A program made the position numbers and the translations under genes. From an uncultured Opitutia bacterium (lineage in GTDB: Bacteria; Verrucomicrobiota; Verrucomicrobiia; Opitutales; Coraliomargaritaceae), in assembly GCA_937136395.1 (NCBI GenBank), contig CAKZOI010000073.1:62001-126000 (forward strand): a DNA stretch of 64,000 nt, written 5' to 3'. The notes under the pieces were generated by a model, which saw only the letters and a program-made list of their open reading frames with translations, did no database searches and had not been told where the DNA came from. Shown piece by piece: positions 35,920 to 47,128 of the stretch (within the stretch, counting starts at the first letter, position 1; every line of letters begins with the position of its first letter).

Positions 35920-37767
35920 ATGTCCTCCATCCGTATACTTCCCGATCGAGTCGCCAATCAAATCGCCGCTGGCGAAGTGATTGAGCGCCCCGTTGCGGTG
36001 GTCAAAGAACTCGTGGAAAACAGCATTGATGCCGGAGCCACACGGATCGAAGTCGAATTTCGCAATGGCGGAAAGTCCTACATTCGGATCGAAGACAACG
36101 GCAAGGGTATGAGCCCAGACGAGGCCTCTCTTTCACTAGAGCGCCACGCCACCAGTAAAATTCGCGAAGCCGCCGACCTCAACCTAGTCTCCAGTTTCGG
36201 ATTTCGAGGCGAAGCCCTGCCCTCCATCGCATCGGTATCCAAATTTACCCTGCGCACACGCTGCGAAGGCTGGGATCATGGCACCGAAATTTTGATCAAT
36301 GGCGGCAAGTTGATAGAAAAAAAAGAATGCGGCATGCCTATTGGCACTGTGATCGAAGTCGCGAACCTCTTTAACTCAGTTCCAGCACGACGTAAGTTCC
36401 TCAAGACCGATCCCACCGAAACCGCGCACATTACCTACAACTGTCGCCTTTTCGCAGTAGCACATCCGAACGTCGCTTTCCGCGTGCTTGAAAATGGTCG
36501 CAGCGTCTTCCAATCACCCGCCTGCGAAAACCTACGAGACCGCATCGCGGAAATTTGGGGTCGTGCCCTCGCCAACGAATTGATTCCGGTCGATGTCACC
36601 GATGAAAAGCGTGGCCTCCGTCTCACCGGGCTCACCGCCAAACCAGGTGTCGGACGCTCCACCCGCCGCGAACTCGTCACCTTAGTCAATCGTCGCCCCG
36701 TCGACAGCCGCACGCTCGGCTTCGCAGTGCTCGACGCTTATCACGGACGTATTCAAAAAGGCCGCTACCCGCCCGCCTTTCTCTTTCTCGAAATCCAACC
36801 GCAGGAAGTCGATGTCAACGTCCACCCCGCCAAACGAGAAGTTCGCTTTCGCAACGACGGCGAAATTCGCCGCTTCGTGCTCGGAGCCATTTCCGACACA
36901 CTCGCCGCTGAACGAGAAACCGTGATGCCAGCTAAATCGGAGGACGGAGAACGGAAATCAGAAAGAGCTAGCGCAGGCGCGTCCCGCGCCGCACCCGCCG
37001 CACCCGAACGCACAAGTCCAACACCGTCCCCAACAGTCAGAGTAACACCGTCCGTTGGGAGCACCGACACCGTCGCATCCATTCCAAAGCCAAGCGCTCA
37101 GCCGAAAGCAGCAGTATCGCCGGTGACGAGCGCCCCAGTGCACTCTCCCACATCCCGCACTGAGCATTCTGCATCCGCAATCTCAAAACCTGAATGGCGA
37201 CTGATCACCCGGCTCAAACAACGCTACGCCCTATTTGAAGCACCGCGTGGTCTAATCATGCTAGATCTACGGCACGCCGACCAACGCGTGCGCTTCGAAC
37301 GGATCTGCAACGATTTTGATAAAGACGGCATCGTGAGCCAGCGCCTACTGATCCCACAGTCCATAGAATTCGAACCACTTGCCTCAGAAGCGCTGCAGGG
37401 ACAATTAAAGCGGCTCAATCAGCAAGGCTTTGAAATCGAGGCATTCGGACGTCATTTCTACCGCATCGGCGCAGTCCCCAACTGGCTCAATGAAAACCAA
37501 GCCGAAGACTTTGTGCGCGATCTCGTCGATAAGATCCGACAACGCGGTGATGCACGAAAGAGCTCCGAAATGGCCTGGCAAGCCATCGCTAAACTTGCCG
37601 TCGAAGGCAGCTATCAGCGCAACGACTTTATCGCTGATTCCAGTATTCAACAACTCGCAAAAGACCTACTCGCCTGCGACACCCCGCACACCTCACCCTT
37701 CGGAAAGCCAACCTTCAGCGAAGTCAGCTGGAACGAGTGGGAACGCCGCTTAGGTGGTGATAGGTGA
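35920..37767 (+). CDS. mutL: DNA mismatch repair protein MutL
   Basis: A 615-residue GHKL ATPase. It has the N-terminal [20 protein letters not shown], the ATP lid [20 protein letters not shown] and the [13 protein letters not shown] motif, then the transducer domain with [19 protein letters not shown] and [15 protein letters not shown] Ser/Pro/Ala-rich linker (about residues 345-425) precedes the C-terminal dimerisation domain. I do not see the DQHAAHERxxYE endonuclease motif; the corresponding stretch reads [16 protein letters not shown], so it may lack MutL endonuclease activity. A heptad array ends 3 bp before its start. Confidence 0.95.
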   Translation: MSSIRILPDRVANQIAAGEVIERPVAVVKELVENSIDAGATRIEVEFRNGGKSYIRIEDNGKGMSPDEASLSLERHATSKIREAADLNLVSSFGFRGEALPSIASVSKFTLRTRCEGWDHGTEILINGGKLIEKKECGMPIGTVIEVANLFNSVPARRKFLKTDPTETAHITYNCRLFAVAHPNVAFRVLENGRSVFQSPACENLRDRIAEIWGRALANELIPVDVTDEKRGLRLTGLTAKPGVGRSTRRELVTLVNRRPVDSRTLGFAVLDAYHGRIQKGRYPPAFLFLEIQPQEVDVNVHPAKREVRFRNDGEIRRFVLGAISDTLAAERETVMPAKSEDGERKSERASAGASRAAPAAPERTSPTPSPTVRVTPSVGSTDTVASIPKPSAQPKAAVSPVTSAPVHSPTSRTEHSASAISKPEWRLITRLKQRYALFEAPRGLIMLDLRHADQRVRFERICNDFDKDGIVSQRLLIPQSIEFEPLASEALQGQLKRLNQQGFEIEAFGRHFYRIGAVPNWLNENQAEDFVRDLVDKIRQRGDARKSSEMAWQAIAKLAVEGSYQRNDFIADSSIQQLAKDLLACDTPHTSPFGKPTFSEVSWNEWERRLGGDR

Positions 37768-37909
37768 CCAGAAAGTTTGGTAAATTATCTCCTGCTCTAG
37801 AACTCAGACGCATACAGTAGTTGATAACTCAAAATAAAGCCGCTTTAACCCTAAACGGACCGTTGAACTGTTGAATTCAAAAAGCTTTCCAAATCATACT
37901 TTCTTATAA

Positions 37910-38602
37910 ATCCTAATCGATGGGCGCATAGCGGCTAGCGAATTTGCACAGCGCCTTGAGCATGAGCGCACTAGTCACGGAAATGAGACCACCTACGTCT
38001 TGCAAAACCTAGTCGACTCGCACGACACACAACGCGTGGCTTCTGCGATTGCGAATCGAAATACGTTTACCGAATACAAAAACGTAGATTGGTTTGACTA
38101 CGACGACGGCGAACGGGTCAACGCCCGCACACCAGGCTATAACAACGGCCCACCTGACGACGATGGTCGACGTATTTGGAAAATGCTCGCCCTTTTCCAA
38201 GCGACCTACATTGGTGCGCCAATGATCTACTACGGCACTGAAGTCGGTATGTGGGGAGCCGACGACCCTGAAGATCGTATGCCAACATGGTGGCATCGGT
38301 TGGATCAAGATATCTTCACTTACTATCAGTCCGTATTCAAATTGCGCTACGCACATGCCCCATTGCGACGTGGTAGTTTCAAGCTCCTTATCGCTAAAGA
38401 CGACACACAGCTACTCGCCTTCGAGCGCAGGCTCGACGATGAGCAAATCATCGTGCTCTTCAATCGAGGTAACGAAAACGCCACCATGAACCCAAATTTC
38501 TTCAAAGACTTAAAGCTACTTTATGCGACGGACAAATCGGCTAACGACCAAAATTTACCACGACTGAGCGGCATGGTATATGGCACTGCGAGCGATCAAT
38601 GA
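37910..38602 (+). pseudogene. GH13 alpha-amylase-type glycosidase, 5'-truncated remnant
   Basis: An in-frame stretch from just after a stop at 37907 to TGA 38600-38602 encodes only the last third of a GH13 enzyme (cyclomaltodextrinase/neopullulanase-like). It includes conserved region IV (LVDSHDTQRVASAI), GAPMIYYGTEVGMWGADDP and the beginning of the C-terminal beta domain. The catalytic regions I-III are missing upstream, where mutL ends 140 bp away. The piece looks intact internally, so the truncation is probably a deletion at mutL's 3' side. Confidence 0.82.
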
Positions 38603-38663
38603 GCTTAGCGCTGTAATCTACAACCGCTCAGACGATGATGGCGTCCTATCTAAACGTCGCTCT

Positions 38664-40580
38664 CTACTCAGCTACTGGAGCTTCGTTTTTGAGCACTCCC
38701 ATCAATGCGTTCGAAGTCGCCTCGATACCTTCGCGACACAATCGACTCGCTGGATAGACATCTTGAGCGGCTAAATATGCCGCCAATGCACCTGCGTAAT
38801 GACCAGACTCTGTTTGACGTTCTGCACGATTCAAATAGAGCACAAAGTCGGCAACTTGAGGTGCCAATTCGGCCCGCGCACGGTTCATCGGCGCATCATC
38901 TTGATCGACTTTCGCAGCTTCGACTAAGAGCTCCCAGGCTGCGTAGTCATTGCCTTGCTTAATCATCTCTTCGGCTTGTTTTACAAGTAAATCGATACGT
39001 GCCACCTGCTCAACAACTTCCGTGAAGATTGGCAGACGGGCTTCATCACTCGACAGTGCGAAGCCAAGCTCTAGCCGACGTTCAAAAATCGCGCGCTTAT
39101 CTTGTCGACTGATGAGGTCGTCAAATGCTTGCACACCCTGCGTGCCAACAGTGGCCATCTTCGTCGTCTCTTGCTGAAACTCACGAATCGCTGGATTTGA
39201 TGGCCATACCTCAATCGCATTTTGAAGCTCTTCACGTGCTTTATCAATATCACCGAGGTTGCGGTATTGTGAGGCGGCAAACACTGCCATATCGCTGATA
39301 CTTTTCGCGGTCTCTAAACTCGAAAGAATTCGATTTTTAGGAAAATCACTCGCTAATTTTGAAATTTCTTCAACCAGCTCTGCCACACCATTGTAGTCTT
39401 TTGCTTCGGCGAGATCACCCGCTTCAATCATGCCACGATACAAGTCTAACAGATGGCGACGTTGTTGTGTTGGTATCAGATTCAACTCAGGAGAATATTC
39501 GCCAAGAAAGAAGGTCTCCTGTAAGCGCTCAAGCGCAATCAGCGAACGATCTTCAGCGTAAGCAGTGTTCACAGCATCGACACCTTTATTGATATCATTG
39601 ATCGCTTCGCGAGAAACGAATGCCATGGTATCGACCGTGAAGGTCAAATCGGTATTCGGAAAGAACGATGACAACTCATCCTTACCGACTTCCAGTTGCT
39701 GTTGAGAGCCCTTAAATATCAATTGGTAAAAGCTAGAAAGCACGAGCGCGTGCTGAAAGCGTCGCTGCATAAAAAAGCTCACGATCTGACTTTGGAACTG
39801 TATTTTCGCTTGCAGACCATTCAACGCAGTTTGCGATTCGAGAGCAATAATCTTAGCCTCCGTTTCGGCGAGGTCTAATACGCGAAACGCATCTTCTGAT
39901 GGCATCGCCTCTTTGTCGCTCTTGGTTTCAGACTCATCGCGATTACTGGCACTGGTTTGCAATAAGCGCCGCTCACGAATACGGCGTAATGTAAATTCAC
40001 GATTCGCCACAATCTCTTGTTGCGTGACTCGCAACTGCTCGAGCTCACGTTGCGACATTGAAATACCGCGACTCTCTTTACGGATACGCCACGCGTTAAA
40101 CACTTGATTCGCAACAATCGTGCTGTTACCGCCATCTGAATCAAAACGAGATGCGCGGAACAGTAGCTCCCAAGTCTCAAACATGGCTTCGTCGCTATTG
40201 GTGTTTTCCACCGAGAGACGCTCCATGATGTCTGCCATCAACAAAGCATATTCTTGCTCCTCAGAGCTCGGTGACGCCAGTAAGAAACGCTCAAAACGGG
40301 CTCGAAACGCGCGTTGCTCGGTAAGATTAAAACTACGTCCCTTCCAGACGAAGCTACCCTCTTCAAAATTCATCGAATCACTGGTGGGATCAAATGCCCG
40401 ATTCGCTGATTCCAGGAAGGTATTACTTTCGAAGATACCACTGGTTGGTGCAGAACCACCCGCTTGCGCAACTGGCGCAGGTGCGGGTTGAAAAGCTGGA
40501 GACGAACCGACACCTTGACCAACGAGAAGGCTCGAGACTCCGAGTAGACTAAGACTAATACTTGCGTAGTGCTTCAACAT
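38664..40580 (-). CDS. Large secreted protein with helical/TPR-like repeats, unknown function
   Basis: Start at 40580 ([20 protein letters not shown]) gives 638 residues with a signal peptide. The frame continues 13 codons upstream through the lipoprotein gene, so that start is less likely. The remainder is mostly amphipathic helix with TPR-like segments (residues about 470-500 and 560-600, for example [20 protein letters not shown]) and a charged stretch of [20 protein letters not shown] type. I do not recognise a named family. It is coupled to the upstream lipoprotein and ABC genes, and its likely location is periplasmic. Confidence 0.78.
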   Translation of the reverse strand: MLKHYASISLSLLGVSSLLVGQGVGSSPAFQPAPAPVAQAGGSAPTSGIFESNTFLESANRAFDPTSDSMNFEEGSFVWKGRSFNLTEQRAFRARFERFLLASPSSEEQEYALLMADIMERLSVENTNSDEAMFETWELLFRASRFDSDGGNSTIVANQVFNAWRIRKESRGISMSQRELEQLRVTQQEIVANREFTLRRIRERRLLQTSASNRDESETKSDKEAMPSEDAFRVLDLAETEAKIIALESQTALNGLQAKIQFQSQIVSFFMQRRFQHALVLSSFYQLIFKGSQQQLEVGKDELSSFFPNTDLTFTVDTMAFVSREAINDINKGVDAVNTAYAEDRSLIALERLQETFFLGEYSPELNLIPTQQRRHLLDLYRGMIEAGDLAEAKDYNGVAELVEEISKLASDFPKNRILSSLETAKSISDMAVFAASQYRNLGDIDKAREELQNAIEVWPSNPAIREFQQETTKMATVGTQGVQAFDDLISRQDKRAIFERRLELGFALSSDEARLPIFTEVVEQVARIDLLVKQAEEMIKQGNDYAAWELLVEAAKVDQDDAPMNRARAELAPQVADFVLYLNRAERQTESGHYAGALAAYLAAQDVYPASRLCREGIEATSNALMGVLKNEAPVAE

Positions 40581-40944
40581 AAACGAGCCCTCCTTCTTGA
40601 ATACGAACACGCATTTCAAAACGCTGTCCTATGTGAATATTGTCACCGACTACTTCAGAGACAAAGACTGGTAAACGCTTCGAGCTCCCCTCAGGTAACA
40701 CAGCGAGTATACGCCCGACTCCTTTTTCCCATTTAATCTGAGAATCGATCTGCGCTCGGACTGAGTATGTATTTCCCAGAAAGTCGATCGGCTTCTCTAG
40801 AAACTGCTGCGCAGGCAGTGTCTCTAAATTCGAAAATTCACCACCACTACAACTACTAAACGTAAGCGCAGCGACGCAAAGCAACGTTCCAGCAAATACT
40901 TGCAGTCGCGTATGACTATTTTTGAGGCTTTGAAATAGGGACAT
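40555..40944 (-). CDS. Small lipoprotein, OB-fold-like, unknown function
   Basis: Start at 40944 ([20 protein letters not shown]) gives 129 residues. A lipobox follows at LTFSSCSGG, so the protein should be lipid-anchored. The mature part is a small beta-rich domain ([20 protein letters not shown]) that resembles tRNA_anti/OB-fold domains, though this is a guess. A longer frame to 41013 overlaps the ABC gene and was not chosen. It overlaps the downstream large secreted gene by 26 bp. Confidence 0.72.
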   Translation of the reverse strand: MSLFQSLKNSHTRLQVFAGTLLCVAALTFSSCSGGEFSNLETLPAQQFLEKPIDFLGNTYSVRAQIDSQIKWEKGVGRILAVLPEGSSKRLPVFVSEVVGDNIHIGQRFEMRVRIQEGGLVYVEALRKY

Positions 40945-40982
40945 GAGACGGTATCGGGAAGAAGGAAGGAGAGTTTCAAATG

Positions 40983-42656
40983 TCATACCCATCGTTTCTT
41001 CTGGCAACCCCAAAAAACCATTCCCGCACCAATCACAAAGTGCACCAGCAACACAACTGCCGCCAAAGTGGGAGAAGGTATTGCATCTACATTTTCTAAG
41101 CGATACGCATCGTAAAAACGAGTCTCAATCATAGAACCGAAATAGCCCGCCCAACCCCAATAGGCGTTGATAAATGGACGGCACACCCAGACCAATGCAT
41201 CGGGTAATGCCAGAACGATACCGGATAGCGGCAATTGAAAGCCCACTAAATATACGGACAATAAAGATGCCTTTTCCGCAGAGTTGAAAATAGCTGAAAA
41301 CCCAAGACAGATCGCGGTCATCGATACACAACTCAACACTAAGACGCCCGCTTGCGGTAGCCACGGCCCGGGAAACTCGCAAACGATCTTCACGAAGAAA
41401 GTCATCCACAAGCCCTGCCCCACTGCAATTGCCGACGTAAACAAAAGCTTACTCACTGCATAGGCCTTCGGGCTCAAACCCGCAAAGCGCTCCTTCTCAT
41501 ACAAATGACGCTCACCCGCAATTTCACGCGCACCGTTATTACTCCCCATCAAGGTCAGCAAGATCACTTGAAACAGAATCAAACCGGTCACTAAAGATGC
41601 TGTTTCGAGGGCATCGATCCGAAAACGTAAGTTATCCTGCATCTGCTCCAAAAAGCCCACACTCGAGCTCATTCCATTACCACGCAGTTGCGGCAAGCCA
41701 TCGAGCGCGAAAATAGCCACCAACAAGGGAAAACCAAGCGTGATGCCAAGCGTCAGCAACCAATAACCACGATCACGCTTAAACAGCACCGCTTTACGTC
41801 GCAGTAAAGTCAGTGTCTGGCTGACTGGGTTAGGCATTGAAAGCGGCACCACTTCTGCTGGGCTTTCGGTCGACTCTGCTGCAGTCTCGCCCGCCTCAGA
41901 GGAGGCCCAACGTTCGCGCCATTCAGCGATCGGATGCTCATTGAGCTTATCATATAAATGCAAGGCATCGGGTATCGAGAAATACGCATTCAACTCATCC
42001 AATGTGCCTTGAAAGACCACCACCCCCGAATAAACGACTGTGATCCAATCAAAGAACTCCAACTTCGCTAAATTATGGATGATACAAATAAAGCTCTTCT
42101 GACGTTCATCACGCAATCGCTGTAGCACCGTCAGAATCTGATCCTCTGAACGTGGGTCCAGACCACTCGTCACTTCATCGCATACCATCGTCTCGGGGTC
42201 ACCCACGAGCTCCAGACCTAAACCCAGCCGACGCAACTGACCGCCACTAAGACTATTGACCCGCTTATCGCGATGTTCCGCCAGACCGATACGACCCAAA
42301 ATCTCTTCCAAGCGCTCCTGCTTTACCGCGGAATCGACAACGCACAGATCCAGTGCATAACGTAAGGCTTCTTCAACACGTAATAATTCATGCGCGATAC
42401 TAAACTGAGGCGCAAACGAAAGCTTTCCCTGTAGATCAGCACTATCGCGAATCGGGCTATCACCATACGCCACCGCACCCTCGCTCGGCAAGATGCCAAG
42501 CATCGCCTTCATCAATGTCGTTTTACCACAGCCAGAAGGCCCAATCACCGCATTCAACGCATTTCCCTTAAACCGAGCACTTGCACGATCTAAAATGCGC
42601 GTTTTCTGAGCGCCGACTTCGACAGATAGGTCTTTGCAGGATAACATTCGAAACAA
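40983..42656 (-). CDS. ABCG-type ABC transporter, ATPase fused to ABC-2 permease
   Basis: A 557-residue half-transporter (554 if starting at ATG 42647). The N-terminal ATPase has Walker [10 protein letters not shown], signature [15 protein letters not shown], Walker [16 protein letters not shown] and H-loop IIHNLAK. From about residue 295, six membrane helices of the ABC-2/ABCG permease type follow. ATPase-first half-transporters of this ABCG layout are better known from eukaryotes. The gene is upstream of a lipoprotein and a large secreted protein on the same strand, so the three may act together at the cell envelope. Confidence 0.88.
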   Translation of the reverse strand: MFRMLSCKDLSVEVGAQKTRILDRASARFKGNALNAVIGPSGCGKTTLMKAMLGILPSEGAVAYGDSPIRDSADLQGKLSFAPQFSIAHELLRVEEALRYALDLCVVDSAVKQERLEEILGRIGLAEHRDKRVNSLSGGQLRRLGLGLELVGDPETMVCDEVTSGLDPRSEDQILTVLQRLRDERQKSFICIIHNLAKLEFFDWITVVYSGVVVFQGTLDELNAYFSIPDALHLYDKLNEHPIAEWRERWASSEAGETAAESTESPAEVVPLSMPNPVSQTLTLLRRKAVLFKRDRGYWLLTLGITLGFPLLVAIFALDGLPQLRGNGMSSSVGFLEQMQDNLRFRIDALETASLVTGLILFQVILLTLMGSNNGAREIAGERHLYEKERFAGLSPKAYAVSKLLFTSAIAVGQGLWMTFFVKIVCEFPGPWLPQAGVLVLSCVSMTAICLGFSAIFNSAEKASLLSVYLVGFQLPLSGIVLALPDALVWVCRPFINAYWGWAGYFGSMIETRFYDAYRLENVDAIPSPTLAAVVLLVHFVIGAGMVFWGCQKKRWV

Positions 42657-42698
42657 ATTAACTTTGCATGCGATACAATGGCTAGCATTTTAATCACT

Positions 42699-43337
42699 AT
42701 GTCTCTATTATCCAAAACACTCACATTCGCCCTCTTTAGCATGACCCTGCCATCCCTAATGGCCGTCACCGTAGATTCAAAAGGCATCCAAAACAAAGCC
42801 ATTTTCGGCATCGCCTTTCCTGGTGAAAATCGCGACTACATTGCACAAGAAAAGGCAGTCTCATCGATCTCGATGCAGCATTACATTACCACCAGTTTCA
42901 ACGTATTAGAGCTCAACATCGTCACCAACGGTTCAGCTCTGGTGAGGATTTATCACAGTCGCGCCATCAAGCCTGGCGAATTTCAAGCAGCATTAAGTGA
43001 CGGAGTCAGTGCAGGAATCGGCGCCCCGAGTAGTATCATCCAGCGCCCACTACCACCGAAAGTTCAACAAATGGCCGATCGTGCCAGCGGCGTGGAGGAA
43101 GCACTGACCAATTCTACAGTCATCAAAGACTACCCACATGCCACCCATGCGCATACGGTTGAATACCGAGTCTCTAGCCGCGCTGAACTCCTTGAGCTAT
43201 ACGACGAAATCAGAAAGCATTGGCTCAAAGAGCCCGCCTATTTCGAAGCGGGTCAAATCATCGACGAAGAAGACGCGGTCGATCAAGAAATGAAGCCCAG
43301 AAGCTTAGGCGGCACCTTATTCACGATCGAGAAGTAA
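42699..43337 (+). CDS. Secreted protein of unknown function
   Basis: Start at 42699 (MSLLSKTLTFALFSMTLPSL) gives 212 residues with a plausible signal peptide; an in-frame ATG at 42678 adds seven residues. The mature domain starts AVTVDSKGIQNKAIFGIAFP and has a mixed alpha/beta character with SRAIKPGEFQAALSDGVSAG mid-protein. There are no cysteines or recognisable motifs. It is divergent from the ABCG-type operon across 21-42 bp, so shared regulation is possible. Confidence 0.68.
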   Translation: MSLLSKTLTFALFSMTLPSLMAVTVDSKGIQNKAIFGIAFPGENRDYIAQEKAVSSISMQHYITTSFNVLELNIVTNGSALVRIYHSRAIKPGEFQAALSDGVSAGIGAPSSIIQRPLPPKVQQMADRASGVEEALTNSTVIKDYPHATHAHTVEYRVSSRAELLELYDEIRKHWLKEPAYFEAGQIIDEEDAVDQEMKPRSLGGTLFTIEK

Positions 43338-43486
43338 GCAGCGCATGCACTAAGATTTCCGCAGGTCATCCTCTTTCCTAGAAAATCCCCTGTCCAGCTT
43401 TCTCAGGACACATCAGTTTACTTGTATTATGATGGGTATTTAACCCTATTATTGTGGTGTTCTATGCCGCCTGTGTATGGATCGCT

Positions 43487-43539
43487 CTGAAACCCGCCAG
43501 TTCAATACCCCCATGGCGCTGAAACCCGCCAGTTCAATA
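43487..43539. repeat. Two perfect 21-bp direct repeats
   Basis: The 21-bp word beginning CTGAAACCCGCC and ending AGTTCAATA occurs at 43487-43507 and 43519-43539, with start-to-start distance 32. Both copies are preceded by a CGCT-type flank. Confidence 0.85.
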
Positions 43540-43624
43540 GGTTTGAGAGATGCCCTTAAGGGGCGTTTAAGGAATTGGGATGAATAGGCGATAGCATGGT
43601 AGATTTTAACGTAGTTTGCTGATG

Positions 43625-43695
43625 CGGTGGCGCTCGTGACCTGCGCCGTTACCTTTGCTGCTCATACGGTGGCGCTCGGGACCTGCGCCGCTACC
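43625..43695 (-). repeat. Two 29-bp REP-like direct repeats
   Basis: Copies at 43625-43653 and 43667-43695 match at 27 of 29 positions. On the minus strand they read GGTARCGGCGCAGGTC... and resemble the arms at 12067-12138 (GGTAGCGGCG...GTCCC...CGCCACC). Confidence 0.8.
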
Positions 43696-43723
43696 TATGG
43701 CGTGGCACCCACGGCGCCCTGCC

Positions 43724-45088
43724 CTATCCAATAAACCGCTTGATACGGCTTACGACACGTTCCTTGCCCATGACTTCGAGCATTGGTAATAGGTCAGGCC
43801 CACCGCCTTGACCGCTCACCGAGTAACGTAAGGACGGGAAGTAAGCAAAAACCTTTTGCCCTTTGGATTCGGCATGGGCTTCTAGGGATGTCTTCAATGC
43901 ATCGGCGGTAAAATTGTCGAGGCTTTCGAGTATGGGTAACACTTCGGCGAGCAAGTCTTTAGGATCGGCTTTCTTGGCGATCTTATTGCCCGTTTTCTCG
44001 TCCATCGTGTATTCATCTTGGAAGAAATAAGCACAGAGTTCGCTCATGGTGTCGAGTGAGCGGGCTTTGGGTTGGCAGAGGCCTAATACTGCTTGCAGGT
44101 AATCTTCATCTTCGTCTTCAGCGACGACGCCTGCCTGATTGAGCAAGGGACGCGCGAGGAAAGTAAAGCTCTCTAGGTTGAGCTCGCGAAGATATTCGGC
44201 ATTGAGTGCAGAGAGTTTTTTCTCGTCGAAGCGTGAGTTACCTTTGTTGATTCCGGGGAAGTCGAACAGGTCGATAATCTCTCCGATTTCCATTTTTTCG
44301 CGTTCGTCTTTTGGATTCCAACCGAGCAAGGAAATATAGTTGCGAACCGCAGCGGCGAGAAAACCGCGTTCTTCGTATTCTTCGATGAGTGCACCCTTAT
44401 CGCGCTTACTCATTTTACCAGAGCCTTCTTCTTTCAAGATAAGCGGAATGTGTGCAAACTTGGGTGGTTCAACGCCGAAAGCATTGAACAACTCTACGTG
44501 CTTACTGGTATTGGATAAATGGTCTTCTCCTCGGATCACGTGGGTGATCCCCATGGCGATATCGTCGACGACGTTTACAAAGTGAAACACGGGGCTACCG
44601 TCTTTACGCACGAGGACAAAATCTTTCTCTTCGGCCCGTTCGACGCGACCGCGCACGGCATCTTCAATGACGACTGGCTGGGTCTTTACCTTTTCGATCT
44701 CTGCTTTGAGGTATTCATCGTAGGCGGTGTAACGTTCCCCCTCGAGTTTGAACCAAATCGCGCCGTCTTTCTCGTAAGTGCGACCAGCATCGACGAGTTT
44801 TTGTAAATACTCGTCGTAGATGGCTTGGCGTTGGCTTTGAAAATACGGGCCATACTCACCTCCCGCTTCAGGGCCTTCATCCCAATCGAGCCCCAGCCAG
44901 CGCATACCTTCGAGAAGCACTTTGAGCGCTTCGTCGGTATTGCGCTCTTTGTCGGTATCTTCGATGCGAAGCACAAAAGTGCCGCCAGTGTGGCGTGCAT
45001 AGAGCCAATTGAATAAAGCGGTGCGAGCGCTACCAATATGGAAGAAACCAGTAGGACTCGGAGCAAAACGAACGCGAACTTGTGACAT
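43724..45088 (-). CDS. gltX: Glutamate--tRNA ligase
   Basis: Start at 45088 ([20 protein letters not shown]) gives 454 residues; the frame is open 22 codons further but not conserved-looking. Class I motifs are HIGH in [20 protein letters not shown] and KMSKR in [18 protein letters not shown]. The discriminating [13 protein letters not shown] segment is present. It supplies Glu-tRNA for protein and tetrapyrrole synthesis. It is divergent from an M14 peptidase gene, separated by 71 bp. Confidence 0.96.
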   Translation of the reverse strand: MSQVRVRFAPSPTGFFHIGSARTALFNWLYARHTGGTFVLRIEDTDKERNTDEALKVLLEGMRWLGLDWDEGPEAGGEYGPYFQSQRQAIYDEYLQKLVDAGRTYEKDGAIWFKLEGERYTAYDEYLKAEIEKVKTQPVVIEDAVRGRVERAEEKDFVLVRKDGSPVFHFVNVVDDIAMGITHVIRGEDHLSNTSKHVELFNAFGVEPPKFAHIPLILKEEGSGKMSKRDKGALIEEYEERGFLAAAVRNYISLLGWNPKDEREKMEIGEIIDLFDFPGINKGNSRFDEKKLSALNAEYLRELNLESFTFLARPLLNQAGVVAEDEDEDYLQAVLGLCQPKARSLDTMSELCAYFFQDEYTMDEKTGNKIAKKADPKDLLAEVLPILESLDNFTADALKTSLEAHAESKGQKVFAYFPSLRYSVSGQGGGPDLLPMLEVMGKERVVSRIKRFIG

Positions 45089-45159
45089 AATAAGAAATGG
45101 TTTAGAAATAGAGTGCGTAGACGTTCTACGCGAATAAGCAAAGCAGGCACTCAATAAGC

Positions 45160-45921
45160 ATGTCGAACCGAGTCAACGTTGATCAACTCCTTACCGATTT
45201 CCATGCGGCTGCCCAAACTGCTGGTTTTACCGTGAAGTCCTATGCAACAGTCTTCGCTTACCCGCTATTAGTCGCGACTCGTCGTGCCGGCGACAGAGCG
45301 AAGGCGCCAAAGAAAGTTTATCTATCCAGCGGTATTCATGGCGATGAGCCTGCCCCACCCTTGGCGCTTATCGACTTACTGAACCGCGACGCCCTACCAC
45401 ACGCTCATGACTACATGCTTTTTCCCTGTATGAACCCTAGCGGACTGGCTGCGGGCACTCGCGAAAACCCACACGGTATCGACTTGAACCGAGATTTCAG
45501 TGATTTCCAGTCTGACGAGATACGCGCGCACCGTAATTGGCTGGATGCTCACTGCAGCTCGCTCGATCTAGCGATCCATCTACACGAAGACTGGGAGGCG
45601 ACTGGGGCCTATTTCTATGAGTTAAATTTTAACGGGCATCGCAGTCGTGCAGACGCCATATTGGCTGCAGCAACAAAGTATCTCCCGATTGAGACCGCCA
45701 CACGAATCGATGGTCACCGAGCACGAAATGGTGTGATACGACCACGCTCACTACCGCAGGTGCCTGAGGGTAATCCTGAAGCCATCTACCTCCAGAAACG
45801 ATACCAAGCGCTGAACTATACGATTGAGACACCCTCAGCATTGCCTATCAGCCGCCGCGTCGCCGCATTATCTGCGAGTGCATTGGCGGCGATTAATGGA
45901 CCAGTTGAACGTCCGCGCTGA
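45160..45921 (+). CDS. M14-family zinc carboxypeptidase/amidase
   Basis: A 253-residue M14-type metallopeptidase. Zinc ligands are visible as HGDE ([19 protein letters not shown], about residues 65-68) and the later His in [13 protein letters not shown]. Substrate-binding Asn-Arg is in [11 protein letters not shown] and the catalytic Glu in TIETPSALP. There is no signal peptide, so it is cytoplasmic. It resembles short murein peptide amidase (MpaA) or related succinylglutamate-desuccinylase-like enzymes. Which substrate it uses cannot be decided. Confidence 0.85.
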   Translation: MSNRVNVDQLLTDFHAAAQTAGFTVKSYATVFAYPLLVATRRAGDRAKAPKKVYLSSGIHGDEPAPPLALIDLLNRDALPHAHDYMLFPCMNPSGLAAGTRENPHGIDLNRDFSDFQSDEIRAHRNWLDAHCSSLDLAIHLHEDWEATGAYFYELNFNGHRSRADAILAAATKYLPIETATRIDGHRARNGVIRPRSLPQVPEGNPEAIYLQKRYQALNYTIETPSALPISRRVAALSASALAAINGPVERPR

Positions 45922-45957
45922 AGACATAATGAATGTGTAGGCCGATGAACATAGACA

Positions 45958-45991
45958 CAAAAAAGGCCCTCAGAGAAATCTAAGGGCCTTT
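45958..45991. terminator. Bidirectional intrinsic terminator
   Basis: Stem AAAGGCCCT / AGGGCCTTT with a 12-base loop. On the minus strand it is followed by TTTTTT, so it ends the tRNA-Gly transcript. On the plus strand it follows the M14 gene. Both directions carry T-rich ends, the minus one stronger. Confidence 0.85.
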
Positions 45992-45998
45992 AAGAAAA

Positions 45999-46074
<76 letters not shown>

Positions 46075-46139
46075 TTTCGTTGAAGAAGCCGAGAGAATCT
46101 ATAAGCTTCTTCTTCTGTCAACGCGTTTTTTAAAAAATT

Positions 46140-47006
46140 TTAATTTTCCAGATCTAGATCGATTATCAGTTTACGGCGAATGGTATCAGGTAACGCGAAC
46201 AAGTTGTTTTCACGTAGACTGGTCGCCACGTCATCGCCTAGGAGCACCCGTAAAATAGGCTTCAACTTTGCTTCGTCACGCTTATTGAAAACAACATAAA
46301 ATGCCAAACGAATGGGATAATCGCCATAGTGAACATTGTCTTCGGAAGGTCCAAAAGCAGGGCTACCGTTTTGCTCAGAGATCATTATGGCTTTAACTTT
46401 ATTACTCTTAGGCAGACCTGATGTGATAGCAATAGAGGCAGGGTTGGTGATGATTTGCTCCTCGACCTCAGTATCCTTGATCATAGTCACATTTTGCTTC
46501 ATCGCAGTTCCCTTGAAGACCGCATGTTTAAAGAGCTCTAGTGAAATACTGCCTTTGGCTGGAGCGGCGACAGCCTTAATGTTACGACTACCCCAGCCCG
46601 ACAAGCCAAGGTCTCCCCATGTGTTGAAGTTAAACTCTTCATTGGCTCCATAGATGCCGGCCAAACGCCCAACAGTGATTTCATCGATTGGATTACTCGA
46701 ATTGACCACGACGACAGCGACGTCATAAGCAAAGGGATACAGCGTGAAGTCCTGACGGAGCCGTGAATCGACTTCTGGAACTGCAAGAATCGCCAAATCA
46801 ATGTCGTCGGATCGGAGGTTATCTAAAGCGGGAAGACTCCCAATACTTTCAACGTCGAAGGTGATATTATTCTCATCACCATAGGCGGCGAGCGGGGCTT
46901 TAATGAACTCAGCAAGTAAATCCGAAGCTGAAATCCGTATTTCTTCTGAATGTAACGAACAAGTAGCCAAAGTGACTAGCATTAGACTGAGCGAACGAAT
47001 TTTCAT
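46140..47006 (-). CDS. PstS-like periplasmic substrate-binding protein
   Basis: Start at 47006 (MKIRSLSLMLVTLATCSLHS) gives 288 residues with a signal peptide. The mature part has the PstS-type phosphate/anion-binding fold: EIRISASDLLAEFIKAPLAA near the start, then VVVVNSSNPIDEITVGRLAG with IYGANEEFNFNTWGDLG, typical of PBP-like domain folds. The typical phosphate P-loop residues are not obvious, so the ligand is uncertain. There are no pst transport genes nearby. It lies 97 bp from an NtrC-type regulator gene on the same strand. Confidence 0.8.
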   Translation of the reverse strand: MKIRSLSLMLVTLATCSLHSEEIRISASDLLAEFIKAPLAAYGDENNITFDVESIGSLPALDNLRSDDIDLAILAVPEVDSRLRQDFTLYPFAYDVAVVVVNSSNPIDEITVGRLAGIYGANEEFNFNTWGDLGLSGWGSRNIKAVAAPAKGSISLELFKHAVFKGTAMKQNVTMIKDTEVEEQIITNPASIAITSGLPKSNKVKAIMISEQNGSPAFGPSEDNVHYGDYPIRLAFYVVFNKRDEAKLKPILRVLLGDDVATSLRENNLFALPDTIRRKLIIDLDLEN

Positions 47007-47128
47007 GATATGCAAAATTGTGAGGGGTAAGTTCCAATGATGTATGGAGTTACAGTATTTCTGTGCGTGAGACTTCTAGAGTCAAACATCAATCAATGAA
47101 ACGATTTCAGTAAATCGATTTATACGAG

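Larger units (their letters stand above)
43338..43723. other. Gene-free stretch with direct repeats
   Basis: About 386 bp without a credible gene between convergent genes. It holds the two 21-bp repeats at 43487-43539 and the two REP-like 29-bp copies at 43625-43695. A GGCGTGG...CCACG hairpin lies at about 43699-43716, just beyond gltX's stop, without a T-run. Confidence 0.6.
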
